From assembly GCF_904848585.1 (NCBI RefSeq), contig NZ_CAJHCR010000001.1, forward strand, positions 62,001-126,000: a DNA stretch of 64,000 bases, given 5' to 3'. Positions 55,806-64,000 of this stretch are shown here, piece after piece (the first letter of the stretch is position 1; each line of letters begins with the position of its first letter). A program made the position numbers and the translations under genes. The notes under the pieces were generated by a model, which did no database searches, was not told the DNA's origin, and saw nothing but the letters and a program-made list of their open reading frames with translations. The stretch is from Paraburkholderia kirstenboschensis (lineage in GTDB: Bacteria > Pseudomonadota > Gammaproteobacteria > Burkholderiales > Burkholderiaceae).

Positions 55806-56432
55806 ATGACCACACCACGCCGTGCGCTGATCGTCATCGACGTGCAGAACGAATACGTAAGCGGCAATCTGCCGATCGAGTATCCGGACGTCCACAGCTC
55901 GCTAGCCAACATAGGACGCGCGATCGACGCCGCGCGTGCCGCCGGCGTGCCGGTGGTGATCGTGCAGAACTTCGCGCCCGCCACTTCGCCGCTGTTCGCC
56001 CGCGGCAGCGCGGGAGCGGAATTGCACCCGGTGGTCGCTTCCCGCGAGCGCGATCACTATCTGGAGAAGTCGCTGCCGAGCGCCTTCACCGGCACAGACC
56101 TCGCCGACTGGCTGGCAGCACGGCAAATCGACACGGTCACGGTGGTGGGATACATGACGCACAACTGCGATGCATCGACGATCAATCACGCGGTCCACGC
56201 GGGCCTCGCCGTCGAATTCCTGCACGATGCAACCGGCTCGGTGCCCTACGAAAACAGCGCGGGCTTTGCAAGCGCGGAAGATATTCATCGCGTGTTCAGT
56301 GTGGTGCTGCAATCACGCTTTGCGGCGGTGGCGAGCACCGACGAATGGCTTGCCGCCGTGAGTAGCGGTGCGCCGCTGGAGCGCGGCAACATTTATGCAT
56401 CGAATCAGAAGGCGCGCAGCCGGAATCGCTGA
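55806..56432 (+). CDS. isochorismatase-family cysteine hydrolase
   Basis: A 208-residue cysteine hydrolase with the family's catalytic set: Asp in ALIVIDVQNEY, Lys in LEKSLPSAF, and Cys in VVGYMTHNCDASTINHA. Members hydrolyse amides and related bonds (nicotinamide, N-carbamoyl compounds, isochorismate); this one lacks the PncA signature set I would look for, so the substrate is open. ATG 55806 follows AGGAG. It is divergent from the GlxA-type regulator, with 177 bp between starts. A repeat array follows. Confidence 0.88.
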   Translation: MTTPRRALIVIDVQNEYVSGNLPIEYPDVHSSLANIGRAIDAARAAGVPVVIVQNFAPATSPLFARGSAGAELHPVVASRERDHYLEKSLPSAFTGTDLADWLAARQIDTVTVVGYMTHNCDASTINHAVHAGLAVEFLHDATGSVPYENSAGFASAEDIHRVFSVVLQSRFAAVASTDEWLAAVSSGAPLERGNIYASNQKARSRNR

Positions 56433-56454
56433 TACGGGCGGGAGGACGCGGTTG

Positions 56455-56605
56455 AAAGGCCGCGAGTTGAAGGTAGCGACTCAAAGGCCGTGACTCAAAG
56501 GCCGCGACTTAAAGGTCGTGACTCAAAGGCCGTGAAGCGAAGGCCGTGAAGCGAAGGTCGTGAAGCGAAGGTCGTGACTCAAAGGTCGTGACCCAAGGTC
56601 GTGAC
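56455..56605. repeat. 14-bp direct tandem repeat, ten copies plus a partial
   Basis: Ten consecutive 14-bp units related to AAAGGCCGTGACTC (variants have GTCG, AAGC, ACTT or ACCC) run from 56455 to 56594, with a partial unit to 56605. The unit length is not a multiple of three and the array lies between genes, so it is non-coding. It is direct, with no dyad within the unit. It lies directly after the isochorismatase-type gene. Confidence 0.92.
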
Positions 56606-56714
56606 AATGCCGGCCCAACGCCGGTCCAACACGGCAGCGAGCGCCGCGAGAGCAGGCGCGGCTGATTGCGCCAAATGGTGCGTCGGGAGCGTTGCCGGCA
56701 ACGACGGCGCCGAC

Positions 56715-56768
56715 AGCAATCCCAGCAATCCCAGCAACGCCAGTAACGCTAGCAACGCCAGCCACCGC
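56715..56768. repeat. 9-bp degenerate repeat in the same intergenic region
   Basis: Six 9-bp units of AGCAATCCC / AGCAACGCC type run from 56715 to 56768, downstream of the 14-bp array and before the 3' end of the TetR gene. Two perfect AGCAATCCC units come first, then more divergent ones. No gene is supported in 56433-56831. Confidence 0.8.
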
Positions 56769-56831
56769 CCAATCAGCCGCGAACGACCCAAGCAGGCCGC
56801 CTCGCGCCCATCCGGCCCGCCAGCCGCTGCT

Positions 56832-57470
56832 TCACGTTGTCTTACGCAACGCCGGACTCAGACGCAGTGCATCGAAAATGCCTTCGACCATCCGCTCACC
56901 GAGCGCGGTGAAATTCGTGGCATCCGGTAGAAACAGCATATCGCGCAGCGACCCGCCGACAAACGCATGCACCATGGCCGCAGCGAGCTTCGTATCGAGG
57001 TCTGCCGGCAATTGCCCTTTCGAGATCGCGTTGCGCAAGCCGCCTTCGATCTTGATCAGCGCCTCGCGCATATTGGTCTGGTAGCGGACCATCACCGGCC
57101 CCATCTCTTCGACCAGCTCGCACTTCAGGAACAGAATGTCGAACACGCGGCGGCGGCGCTGATCGGTCGCGGTATCGCGCACGCAGACAATGCAGATTTC
57201 CATCAGCCGCCCAAGCGGATCGGGCTCGTTCGGGTCCAGCGACGCGGCCTTGAGTTCGTCCAGCGGCAGCAGCACGCGGTCGAACATTTCGGTGAACAGA
57301 TCGCTCTTGTGCGCGAAGTGCCAATAAATGGCGCCGCGCGTGACGCCGGCCGCCTGTGCGATGTCGGCGAGCGACGTGCGCGACACACCCTTTTCGAAGA
57401 AGACCCGCTCGGCTGCGTCGAGGATGCTATTGCGCGTCTCCAGCGCTTCTTCTTTGGTTCTTCTGACCAT
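56832..57470 (-). CDS. bpeR: TetR-family repressor of RND efflux operon (BpeR/AcrR-like)
   Basis: A 212-residue repressor. The N-terminal HTH reads TRNSILDAAERVFFEKGVSRTSLADIAQAAGVTRGAIYWHFAHKS, an AcrR/TtgR-type start, and the C-terminal ligand domain is of efflux-regulator length (TetR_C, ACR type). It is divergent from the efflux operon and should bind the AcrR-like box between them, losing grip when drugs or other hydrophobic compounds bind. The symbol follows the Burkholderia BpeR-BpeAB-OprB locus, inferred from layout and similarity. Confidence 0.88.
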   Translation of the reverse strand: MVRRTKEEALETRNSILDAAERVFFEKGVSRTSLADIAQAAGVTRGAIYWHFAHKSDLFTEMFDRVLLPLDELKAASLDPNEPDPLGRLMEICIVCVRDTATDQRRRRVFDILFLKCELVEEMGPVMVRYQTNMREALIKIEGGLRNAISKGQLPADLDTKLAAAMVHAFVGGSLRDMLFLPDATNFTALGERMVEGIFDALRLSPALRKTT

Positions 57471-57603
57471 ATTTGTCTAACTTGCCCTGATTGCGGGTTT
57501 TCCCGAGCTTTTTTAAGTACGCTCGATGACAATCCGTTTGCCCTGAACCGTTTGGCGAAGCTTTCTTCCGGGTCCCCGCCCCGCAAGAGAAGTAACGCAC
57601 TTT

Positions 57604-57627
57604 TACATCCATTCGTGAATGTATATA
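57604..57627 (+). promoter_or_regulatory. AcrR-type operator overlapping the efflux operon promoter
   Basis: An imperfect 24-bp inverted repeat with left part TACATCCATT and right part GAATGTATATA. By memory it matches the E. coli AcrR site (TACATACATT...) at 21 of 24 positions. It overlaps a perfect -10 hexamer TATAAT (57626-57631) reading toward the efflux genes, so repressor binding would block that promoter. Confidence 0.78.
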
Positions 57628-57892
57628 TAATAGCACCCCACGATCGGATAGCCCAAGCTGTGACGACCGGTTAATATCCGTCACTGTTGTCTTCAGAACG
57701 CTTTCGCGCCGTGATTCAACGGGCGGCGCGGTGCGGCATTTCCCGGTATGGCGCATTTGGTTCTGGTTGCCTGGCAGCTTGTCGGCACCCATGGCTTTCG
57801 GTCGAGCGTCGCAAGACGCATGTGTGCGCCGTCGTCCCCGGGGTAGGGATGCGCGCACTTTTTCATTCTCAGTCATAGACAGAGGTCGCTCC

Positions 57893-59125
57893 ATGCGCGT
57901 CGAACGGGTTCCATTCCGCTTAATCAGTGCCGCGACGGCTGCCATATTGCTGGCAGCATGCGGACCAAAACAATCTGCCCCGCCGCAACAGACGCCCGAA
58001 GTCGGCGTCGTCACAGTCCAGCCGACTACCGTACCTGTCGTCACTGAATTGCCGGGCCGCACCAGTGCTTTCCTTGTCGCGCAAGTGCGCGCGCGGGTGG
58101 ACGGCATCGTGCTGCGCCGCGAGTTCACCGAAGGCGGCCAGGTCAAGGCAGGCCAGCGCCTGTACAAGATCGATCCGGCACCGTACATCGCAACGCTGAA
58201 CAACGCGAAGGCATCGCTCGCCAAGGCGCAGGCCAACCTCGCGTCCACCACGGCGCAGGCAAGCCGCTTCAAGGTGCTGGTTGCCGCCAATGCGGTCAGC
58301 AAGCAGGACTACGACAACGCGGTCGCCTCGGAAGGCCAGGCCGCCGCCGACGTCGCCGCGGGCAAGGCAGCGGTCGAGACAGCGCAGATCAACTTGGGCT
58401 ATACCGACGTGACCTCGCCCGTGACGGGCCAGATCGGCGTGTCGCAAGTCACGCCGGGCGCTTATGTGCAGGCGAGCGCCGCGACGCTGCTCGCCACCGT
58501 GCAGCAACTCGATCCGGTCTACGTCGACCTGACGCAATCGAGCCTCGAAGGTCTGAAGCTGCGCCGCCAGATGCAGGAAGGGCGTCTCAAGACGAACGGT
58601 CCTGACGCCGCGAAGGTCTCGCTCATTCTCGAAGACGGCCGTACGTATTCCGAAAAGGGCAAGCTGCAGTTCACCGACGTGACGGTCGACCAGGGCACCG
58701 GCTCTGTCACGGTCCGCGCGATCTTCCAGAACAAGGACAAGGTGCTGCTGCCGGGCATGTTCGTGCGCGCGAAGATCGAGGAAGGCGTGAACGAGAACGC
58801 GCTCGTCGTACCGCAAGTCGGCATCACGCACGACCAGAAGGGGCAGCCTACCGCGCTCGTCGTCGGCGACGACAACAAGGTCGTGTTGCGTCAGCTCGTC
58901 ACCTCGGGCACGTACGGTCCGAACTGGGTGGTCGAGAGCGGTCTGAAACCCGGTGACCGCGTGATCGTGCAGGGCACCGACAAGGCAAAACCGGGCATGC
59001 AGGTCAAGACCGTTGCCGCGCAACTTCCCGCTACCCCCGCCTCCGGCGCAGCCGCTCAAGGTGCGTCGGCCGCCAGCGGCAGCGCGCAGACGGGTCAACC
59101 TGCCTCCGCTGCATCGGGCGCGTAA
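57893..59125 (+). CDS. bpeA: RND efflux periplasmic adaptor, lipoprotein (BpeA/AcrA/MexA-like)
   Basis: A 410-residue membrane-fusion protein. Lipobox LLAACG near residue 22-27 marks it as a lipoprotein of the inner membrane. Domains: N-lipoyl half (TELPGRTSAFLVAQVRARVDGIVL, EGGQVKAGQRLYKIDPAPY), alpha-hairpin (AQANLASTTAQASRFKVL...), second lipoyl half (TSPVTGQIGVSQVTPGAYV), beta-barrel and membrane-proximal domains. It bridges pump and outer channel. ATG 57893 has AGAGGT; the longer frame from 57731 lacks leader features. The Ala/Gly/Ser C-tail is common. First gene of a three-gene operon. Confidence 0.95.
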   Translation: MRVERVPFRLISAATAAILLAACGPKQSAPPQQTPEVGVVTVQPTTVPVVTELPGRTSAFLVAQVRARVDGIVLRREFTEGGQVKAGQRLYKIDPAPYIATLNNAKASLAKAQANLASTTAQASRFKVLVAANAVSKQDYDNAVASEGQAAADVAAGKAAVETAQINLGYTDVTSPVTGQIGVSQVTPGAYVQASAATLLATVQQLDPVYVDLTQSSLEGLKLRRQMQEGRLKTNGPDAAKVSLILEDGRTYSEKGKLQFTDVTVDQGTGSVTVRAIFQNKDKVLLPGMFVRAKIEEGVNENALVVPQVGITHDQKGQPTALVVGDDNKVVLRQLVTSGTYGPNWVVESGLKPGDRVIVQGTDKAKPGMQVKTVAAQLPATPASGAAAQGASAASGSAQTGQPASAASGA

Positions 59126-59143
59126 TAACAGGGAGCCCGCCAC

Positions 59144-62100
59144 ATGGCAAAGTTCTTCATTGATCGCCCGATTTTTGCATGGGTGATCGCCATCATTTTG
59201 ATGCTCGCGGGTATCGCGTCGGTGTTCACATTGCCGATCGCGCAATATCCGACCATCGCGCCGCCGGCCGTGCAGATCAGCGCAACGTATCCGGGCGCTT
59301 CGGCGAAGACGGTGGAAAACACCGTCACGCAGGTGATCGAGCAGCAGATGAGTGGTCTCGACCACTTGCTGTACCTGTCGTCCACGTCGGACGACTCGGG
59401 TACGGCAACCATCACGCTGACGTTCGCGGCCGGCACCAATCCTGACATCGCGCAGGTGCAGGTGCAGAACAAGCTGCAGCTCGCCACTCCGTTGCTGCCG
59501 CAAGCGGTGCAGCAGTTGGGTACGAAGGTCACGAAGTCGAGCAGCAGCTTCCTGCTGGTCATGGCGTTCGTGTCCGAAGACGGCAGCATGAGCAAGTACG
59601 ACCTCGCGAACTACGTGGCGTCGAACATTCAGGACCCGGTCAGCCGTATCGACGGCGTGGGCACGGTCACGCTGTTCGGCTCGCAGTACGCAATGCGAAT
59701 CTGGCTCGACGCGAACAAGCTGACCAACTTCGGCTTGACGCCGGTGGATGTGCAGTCCGCGCTGCAGGCGCAGAACGTACAGGTCGCGGGCGGCTCGCTC
59801 GGCGGCACGCCGTCGGTGCCGGGACAGGTGTTGCAGGCGACCATCACCGAAGCGACGCTGCTCAATACGCCTGAACAGTTCGGCAACGTGCTGCTGAAGG
59901 TCAATCCCGACGGCTCGCAGGTCCGTATCAAGGACGTCGGGCGCGTCGAGCTCGGCGGCGAAAACTACAACTTCGACACCAAGTACAACGGTCAGCCGAC
60001 CGCCGGCTTCGGTATCCAGCTCGCCACGGGCGCGAATGCGCTCGCCACCGCCAAGGCGGTGCGCGCGAAGATCGACGAGTTGTCGAAGTACTTCCCGCAC
60101 GGTCTCGTCGTCAAGTATCCGTACGACACCACGCCGTTCGTGCGTCTGTCGATCGAGGAAGTGGTCAAGACGCTGCTCGAAGGTATCGTGCTGGTGTTCC
60201 TGGTCATGTACCTGTTCCTGCAGAACCTGCGCGCCACGCTGATCCCAACCATCGCAGTGCCGGTGGTGCTGTTGGGCACGTTCGCGGTCATGAGCATTGT
60301 CGGCTTCTCGATCAACACGTTGTCCATGTTCGGGCTCGTGCTGGCAATCGGCCTGCTGGTGGACGACGCGATCGTGGTGGTGGAAAACGTCGAGCGGGTG
60401 ATGGCGGAGGAGGGCTTATCCCCTCGCGAAGCCACGCGCAAGGCGATGGACCAGATTACCGGCGCGCTGGTCGGCGTGGCGCTCGTGCTGTCGGCGGTGT
60501 TCGTGCCGGTGGCGTTCTCGGGCGGTTCGGTCGGCGCTATCTACCGGCAATTCTCGCTGACCATCGTGGCCGCCATGGTGCTGTCGGTGCTGGTTGCGTT
60601 GATTCTGACGCCGGCCTTGTGCGCGACGATTCTCAAGCCGATTCCGCAAGGTCATCACGAAGAGAAGAAGGGCTTCTTCGGCTGGTTCAACCGGAACTTC
60701 AACAAGAGCCGCGACAAGTATCACTCGGGCGTGCACCACGTGATCAAGCGCTCGGGTCGCTGGCTCATCATCTACATGGTGGTGATCTTCGCGGTCGGTC
60801 TGCTGTTCGTGAAACTGCCGAAGTCGTTCCTGCCGGACGAAGACCAGGGCACGATGTTCGTGCTGGTGCAAACGCCTTCGGGTTCCACGCAGGAAACCAC
60901 GGCTCGCGCGCTGAAAGACGTGTCGGACTATCTGCTCAACGGCGAAAAGGCGATTGTCGAATCCACCTTCACGGTGAACGGCTTCAGCTTCGCGGGCCGC
61001 GGTCAGAACGCCGGTCTCGTGTTCGTGCGGATGAAGGACTACGCGCAGCGTCAGCACGCGGATGAAAAGGTCCAGGCGCTGGTGGGCCGCCTCTTCATGC
61101 ACTTCGGCAGCTACAAGGGCGCGCTCGTGTATCCGGTGAATCCGCCTTCCATTCCGGAACTCGGCACGGCTGCGGGCTTCGACTTCGAGCTGCAGGACCG
61201 CGCGGGTGTCGGCCACGAAAAGCTGATGCAAGCGCGCAACATGCTGCTCGGCATGGCCGCGCAAGATCCGACGCTGGCTCAGGTGCGTCCGAACGGCCTG
61301 AACGATACGCCGCAGTTCAAGGTGAACATCGATCACGAAAAGGCCTCTGCGCTCGGCGTATCGCTGTCCGCAATCGACCAGACGTTCTCGATCGCGTGGG
61401 CGTCGCAATACGTGAACAACTTCCTCGATACGGACGGCCGGATCAAGAAGGTGTACATGCAGGGCGATGCACCGTTCCGTATGACGCCAGAAGACCTGAA
61501 CGCCTGGTACGTGCGCAACACAGCGGGCGGTATGGTGCCGTTCTCGGCCTTCGCAAGCGGCCAGTGGACCTACGGTTCGCCGAAGCTCGAGCGTTACAAC
61601 GGTATTTCCGCGGTGGAAATCCAGGGCGCGGCGGCACCGGGCAAGTCGACCGGTCAGGCGATGACGGCAATGGAAGCGCTCGTGGCGAAACTGCCCGCGG
61701 GTGTCGGCTACGAATGGACGGGCCTGTCGTTGCAGGAACGTCAGTCCGGTTCGCAGGCGCCGATCCTGTACGGCATCTCGATCCTCGTCGTGTTCCTGTG
61801 TCTCGCGGCGCTGTATGAAAGCTGGTCGATCCCGTTCTCCGTGATCATGGTGGTGCCGCTCGGCGTGATCGGCGCATTGCTGGCCGCCACGCTGCGCGGG
61901 CTCGAGAACGACGTGTTCTTCCAGGTTGGTCTTCTGACAACAGTGGGGCTGTCGGCGAAAAACGCGATTCTGATCGTCGAATTCGCGCGCGAGCTGCAGC
62001 TGAGCGAAGGCATGGGTCCGGTCGAGGCCGCGCTGGAAGCGGCACGTCTGCGGCTGCGTCCGATTCTGATGACCTCGCTCGCATTCATTCTCGGCGTGAT

Positions 62101-62353
62101 GCCGCTCGCGATCAGTAACGGCGCGGGCTCGGCGAGCCAGCACGCAATCGGTACGGGCGTGATCGGCGGTATGTTGACGGCGACCTTCCTCGCGATCTTC
62201 ATGATCCCGATGTTCTTCGTCGTGATCCGCGCGAAGTTCGGCGGCGATAAGGAAGACCCGGATGCGGCGCTCGCACACTACAACCAGCACCATCCGCATG
62301 ATCCGCAAGGCGGCGGGTCCGACAGCAACGGCTCGGGCAAGGACGGACATTGA
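59144..62353 (+). CDS. bpeB: RND multidrug efflux pump, HAE1 family (BpeB/AcrB/MexB-like)
   Basis: A 1069-residue inner-membrane pump trimer with twelve helices. Start [23 protein letters not shown] is the usual AcrB beginning. Proton-relay residues lie in [18 protein letters not shown] (tandem Asp in TM4). Porter-domain segments such as [27 protein letters not shown] and the TM10-12 region ending [12 protein letters not shown] are canonical. The pump exports antibiotics, dyes and signal molecules through the third subunit. It starts 18 bp after the adaptor gene and its stop abuts the channel gene. The C-tail is His/Gly/Asp rich. Confidence 0.97.
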   Translation: MAKFFIDRPIFAWVIAIILMLAGIASVFTLPIAQYPTIAPPAVQISATYPGASAKTVENTVTQVIEQQMSGLDHLLYLSSTSDDSGTATITLTFAAGTNPDIAQVQVQNKLQLATPLLPQAVQQLGTKVTKSSSSFLLVMAFVSEDGSMSKYDLANYVASNIQDPVSRIDGVGTVTLFGSQYAMRIWLDANKLTNFGLTPVDVQSALQAQNVQVAGGSLGGTPSVPGQVLQATITEATLLNTPEQFGNVLLKVNPDGSQVRIKDVGRVELGGENYNFDTKYNGQPTAGFGIQLATGANALATAKAVRAKIDELSKYFPHGLVVKYPYDTTPFVRLSIEEVVKTLLEGIVLVFLVMYLFLQNLRATLIPTIAVPVVLLGTFAVMSIVGFSINTLSMFGLVLAIGLLVDDAIVVVENVERVMAEEGLSPREATRKAMDQITGALVGVALVLSAVFVPVAFSGGSVGAIYRQFSLTIVAAMVLSVLVALILTPALCATILKPIPQGHHEEKKGFFGWFNRNFNKSRDKYHSGVHHVIKRSGRWLIIYMVVIFAVGLLFVKLPKSFLPDEDQGTMFVLVQTPSGSTQETTARALKDVSDYLLNGEKAIVESTFTVNGFSFAGRGQNAGLVFVRMKDYAQRQHADEKVQALVGRLFMHFGSYKGALVYPVNPPSIPELGTAAGFDFELQDRAGVGHEKLMQARNMLLGMAAQDPTLAQVRPNGLNDTPQFKVNIDHEKASALGVSLSAIDQTFSIAWASQYVNNFLDTDGRIKKVYMQGDAPFRMTPEDLNAWYVRNTAGGMVPFSAFASGQWTYGSPKLERYNGISAVEIQGAAAPGKSTGQAMTAMEALVAKLPAGVGYEWTGLSLQERQSGSQAPILYGISILVVFLCLAALYESWSIPFSVIMVVPLGVIGALLAATLRGLENDVFFQVGLLTTVGLSAKNAILIVEFARELQLSEGMGPVEAALEAARLRLRPILMTSLAFILGVMPLAISNGAGSASQHAIGTGVIGGMLTATFLAIFMIPMFFVVIRAKFGGDKEDPDAALAHYNQHHPHDPQGGGSDSNGSGKDGH

Positions 62354-62354
62354 G

Positions 62355-63884
62355 ATGCAAAAACACTCTTTGATTGCAGTGGCGGTCGCGTTCCTCGCCG
62401 CCGGTTGCACGATGGCGCCGAAGTACGAACGCCCCGCCGCGCCGGTGACGAGCACGTTCCCGACCGGCGGCGTGTACGCCACGCAGCCGGGCGCGACGCA
62501 GCCTGGCGGGGCCGGCGCGCGTAGCGCGAACGGCCTGGCCGCGGCCGACATCGGCTGGCGCGATTTCTTTATCGATCCGCGCATGCAACAGCTGATCGAG
62601 ATCGCGCTGAAGAACAACCGTGATCTGCGCGTGTCGGTGCTGAACATGCAGGCGTCGCAGGCGCAGTTCCGGATCGTTCGCGCGGGTCTGTTCCCGACGC
62701 TCGACGCCGCGGCATCGCAAAGCAAACAGCGGACGCCGAAAGATCTGTCGGTGTTCGGCAATACGATTTCGAACTCGTATTCGGTCGGCCTGAACGCATC
62801 GTGGGAAATCGACTTCTTCGGGCGAATTCAAAGCCTGAAGGACCAGGCGTTGGCTCAGTACCTGGCCACGGCTCAGGCGCGCAAGGCGGCTGAAATCGCG
62901 CTGGTCTCGCAAGTGGCGAATCAGTACCTGACGGTACTGGAGCTCGACGACCTGCTGAAGGTTACGCAAGGTACGCTGAAGACCGCGCAGGAGTCGTATC
63001 GCATCACGAAGCTGCAGTTCGACAACGGCACGGGCTCCGAACTCGATCTGCGCCAGGCGCAGACCGTGGTCGAGCAGGCAGACGCGAACCTGCATGCGCA
63101 GGAGCGTCTGCGGGCCCAGGCGGAGAACGCGCTGGTGCTGCTGGTCGGCGAGCCGCTGCCCGCCGGCCTGGCGCCGGGCCTTACGTTGGACGACCAGAAT
63201 CTGCTTACGGATATTCCGGCGGGTCTGCCATCCGATCTGCTGACGCGTCGTCCCGATATCATGGAGGCCGAAGAAAATCTGCTTGCGGCCAACGCGAATA
63301 TCGGCGCCGCGCGCGCGGCCTTCTTCCCGAAGGTTTCGCTCACGGGCAGCTTCGGCACGCTGAGCCCGACGCTCGGCGGCTTGTTCAAGCCGGGTTCGGC
63401 AGCGTGGAGTTTCGCGCCGTCGATCACGCTGCCGATTTTCGAAGGCGGTCAGAACCTGGCCAACCTCGATCTCGCGAATATCCAGAAGAACGTCCAGATC
63501 GCCACGTATGAGAAGGCGATTCAGACGGCCTTCCGCGAGGTAGCAGACGCGCTTGCCGCGCGCGGCACATACGATCAGCAGATCCAGTCGCTCGAGCGCA
63601 ACGCGTTTGCGGAGCAGCGCCGGCTGGATCTGTCGAACCTGCGTTATACGAGCGGTGTCGACAGTTACCTGTTGGTGCTGACCGCGCAGACCGATTTGTA
63701 TTCGGCGCAGCAGTCGTTGATTACCGCGCGCATGGAGCGTCTGCAGAACCTGGTGACGTTGTACCAGGCGCTCGGCGGCGGCTGGATCGAGCATAGCGGC
63801 GATCAGCCGCGTCCGGCCGACGCGCCCGTCGACTATGGCGCGGCGAGTGCGCCGGCAGCGGCTTCGGCTGCGACCGCCGGCTGA
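62355..63884 (+). CDS. oprB: outer-membrane efflux channel lipoprotein (OprB/OprM/NodT family)
   Basis: A 509-residue TolC-like channel. Lipobox LAAGC (about residue 15-19) marks outer-membrane lipidation. The two repeated OEP halves are visible (AADIGWRDFFIDPRMQQLIEIALKNNRDLRVSVLN... and LRQAQTVVEQADANLHAQERLRAQAENALVLLVG). The ATG starts 1 base after the pump stop (TGAGATG), so translation is coupled. The C-terminal Pro/Ala tail is of low complexity. Last gene of the operon; a terminator follows. OprB here is the Burkholderia efflux channel name, not the glucose porin. Confidence 0.94.
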   Translation: MQKHSLIAVAVAFLAAGCTMAPKYERPAAPVTSTFPTGGVYATQPGATQPGGAGARSANGLAAADIGWRDFFIDPRMQQLIEIALKNNRDLRVSVLNMQASQAQFRIVRAGLFPTLDAAASQSKQRTPKDLSVFGNTISNSYSVGLNASWEIDFFGRIQSLKDQALAQYLATAQARKAAEIALVSQVANQYLTVLELDDLLKVTQGTLKTAQESYRITKLQFDNGTGSELDLRQAQTVVEQADANLHAQERLRAQAENALVLLVGEPLPAGLAPGLTLDDQNLLTDIPAGLPSDLLTRRPDIMEAEENLLAANANIGAARAAFFPKVSLTGSFGTLSPTLGGLFKPGSAAWSFAPSITLPIFEGGQNLANLDLANIQKNVQIATYEKAIQTAFREVADALAARGTYDQQIQSLERNAFAEQRRLDLSNLRYTSGVDSYLLVLTAQTDLYSAQQSLITARMERLQNLVTLYQALGGGWIEHSGDQPRPADAPVDYGAASAPAAASAATAG

Positions 63885-63921
63885 GGGTTGCAGCAGTTCA
63901 ACGGGTAAGCGACCGGAGATA

Positions 63922-63956
63922 GAAAAACGCCACGGCATGCCGTGGCGTTTTCTTTT
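63922..63956 (+). terminator. terminator of the efflux operon
   Basis: The sequence AAAACGCCACGG pairs with CCGTGGCGTTTT in a perfect palindrome (63924-63951), with T-rich sequence after it. It lies about 40 bp after the channel stop codon. The window ends shortly after, with no further gene I can call. Confidence 0.88.
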
Positions 63957-64000
63957 GCAGCGGTCGAGCGGATCGAGCGGAGCCCCGCCGCCTGGCGAGA

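Noticed and set aside
56455..56605. Possible CRISPR array at the 14-bp repeat
   Set aside because: The units abut directly, without unique spacers, are far too short for CRISPR repeats, and no cas genes are nearby.
60416..62761. Very long antisense open frame opposite the RND pump (781 codons), and similar ones at 57920-60100, 37088-38683, 13289-14893 and 3204-4904
   Set aside because: They mirror real genes on the other strand. In high-GC DNA, strong third-position bias removes stops from antisense frames. Their translations are Arg/His/Asp-rich with no domain, and none has a ribosome site in a gene-free area.

Overview
The window is high-GC chromosomal DNA from a Burkholderiales bacterium, most like Paraburkholderia/Burkholderia. 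I base this on gene content and order recalled from that group (recA-recX-unknown-sucCD-terC-pilA-pglL-moaC; ilvE-zinc finger-waaF; a BpeR/BpeAB-OprB-type efflux locus) and on strong third-position GC, which opens long spurious antisense frames. No database search was run. It reads as mostly core chromosome: no insertion sequence, phage, integrase or CRISPR array was seen.

Layout. 1-5.7 kb: 3' part of a gamma-glutamyltransferase, a ferritin-like di-iron protein, a small flavin-fold-like protein, the DEAD-box helicase RhlE and a hemolysin III family membrane protein. 5.8-10.3 kb: a triheme plus diheme cytochrome c pair, copC-copD, and a small membrane protein translationally coupled to a YodC-like protein. 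10.4-13.2 kb: D-galactonate dehydratase facing a GntR/FCD regulator across an 18-bp perfect palindrome, the broken tail of an EmrB-type transporter, a small secreted protein and tRNA-Met. 13.3-17.6 kb: an MHS-type MFS transporter downstream of a TctDE-like two-component system whose regulator ends in a (SSP)n tail encoded by a 9-bp repeat. 17.7-22.8 kb: LexA-controlled recA, recX with a long N-terminal extension, a DUF2889-like gene and sucCD. 22.8-29.6 kb: terC, a type IV pilin with a long leader, a PglL-type O-oligosaccharyltransferase, moaC, a BepA-like M48 protease and an unknown gene. 29.5-33.9 kb: a YheT hydrolase, a SnoaL-like protein, waaF, a zinc-finger protein and ilvE. 34.1-44.1 kb: azlCD, then lower glycolysis (pgk, pyk, fba) and purine synthesis (purC, purE, purK), ending in a Sua5/YrdC tRNA-modification enzyme. 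44.2-53.0 kb: envelope genes (GDSL lipoprotein, sterol-desaturase-like protein, DacB-type PBP4, an OmpR/QseB-type two-component system, an HtrA/Deg protease and a small secreted protein). 53.1-56.4 kb: DUF427, a membrane-anchored CoxG-like protein, and a GlxA-type regulator divergent from an isochorismatase-family hydrolase. 56.4-64 kb: a tandem-repeat intergenic region, then a TetR repressor divergent from an RND efflux operon (periplasmic adaptor, pump, outer-membrane channel).

I did not find a clearly new multi-gene system. The most unusual items are sequence-level: (i) the dgo regulator has no usable ATG/GTG/TTG and seems to start at ATT behind a strong Shine-Dalgarno, or carries a frameshift; (ii) a 165-codon Ala/Pro-rich open frame runs without stops into pyk; (iii) ten 14-bp direct repeats lie between two genes; (iv) two tandem hairpin units of about 50 bp lie between pyk and fba; (v) a repeat-encoded tail sits on a response regulator; (vi) the pilin leader is about 40 residues and its gene is paired with a glycosyltransferase gene.
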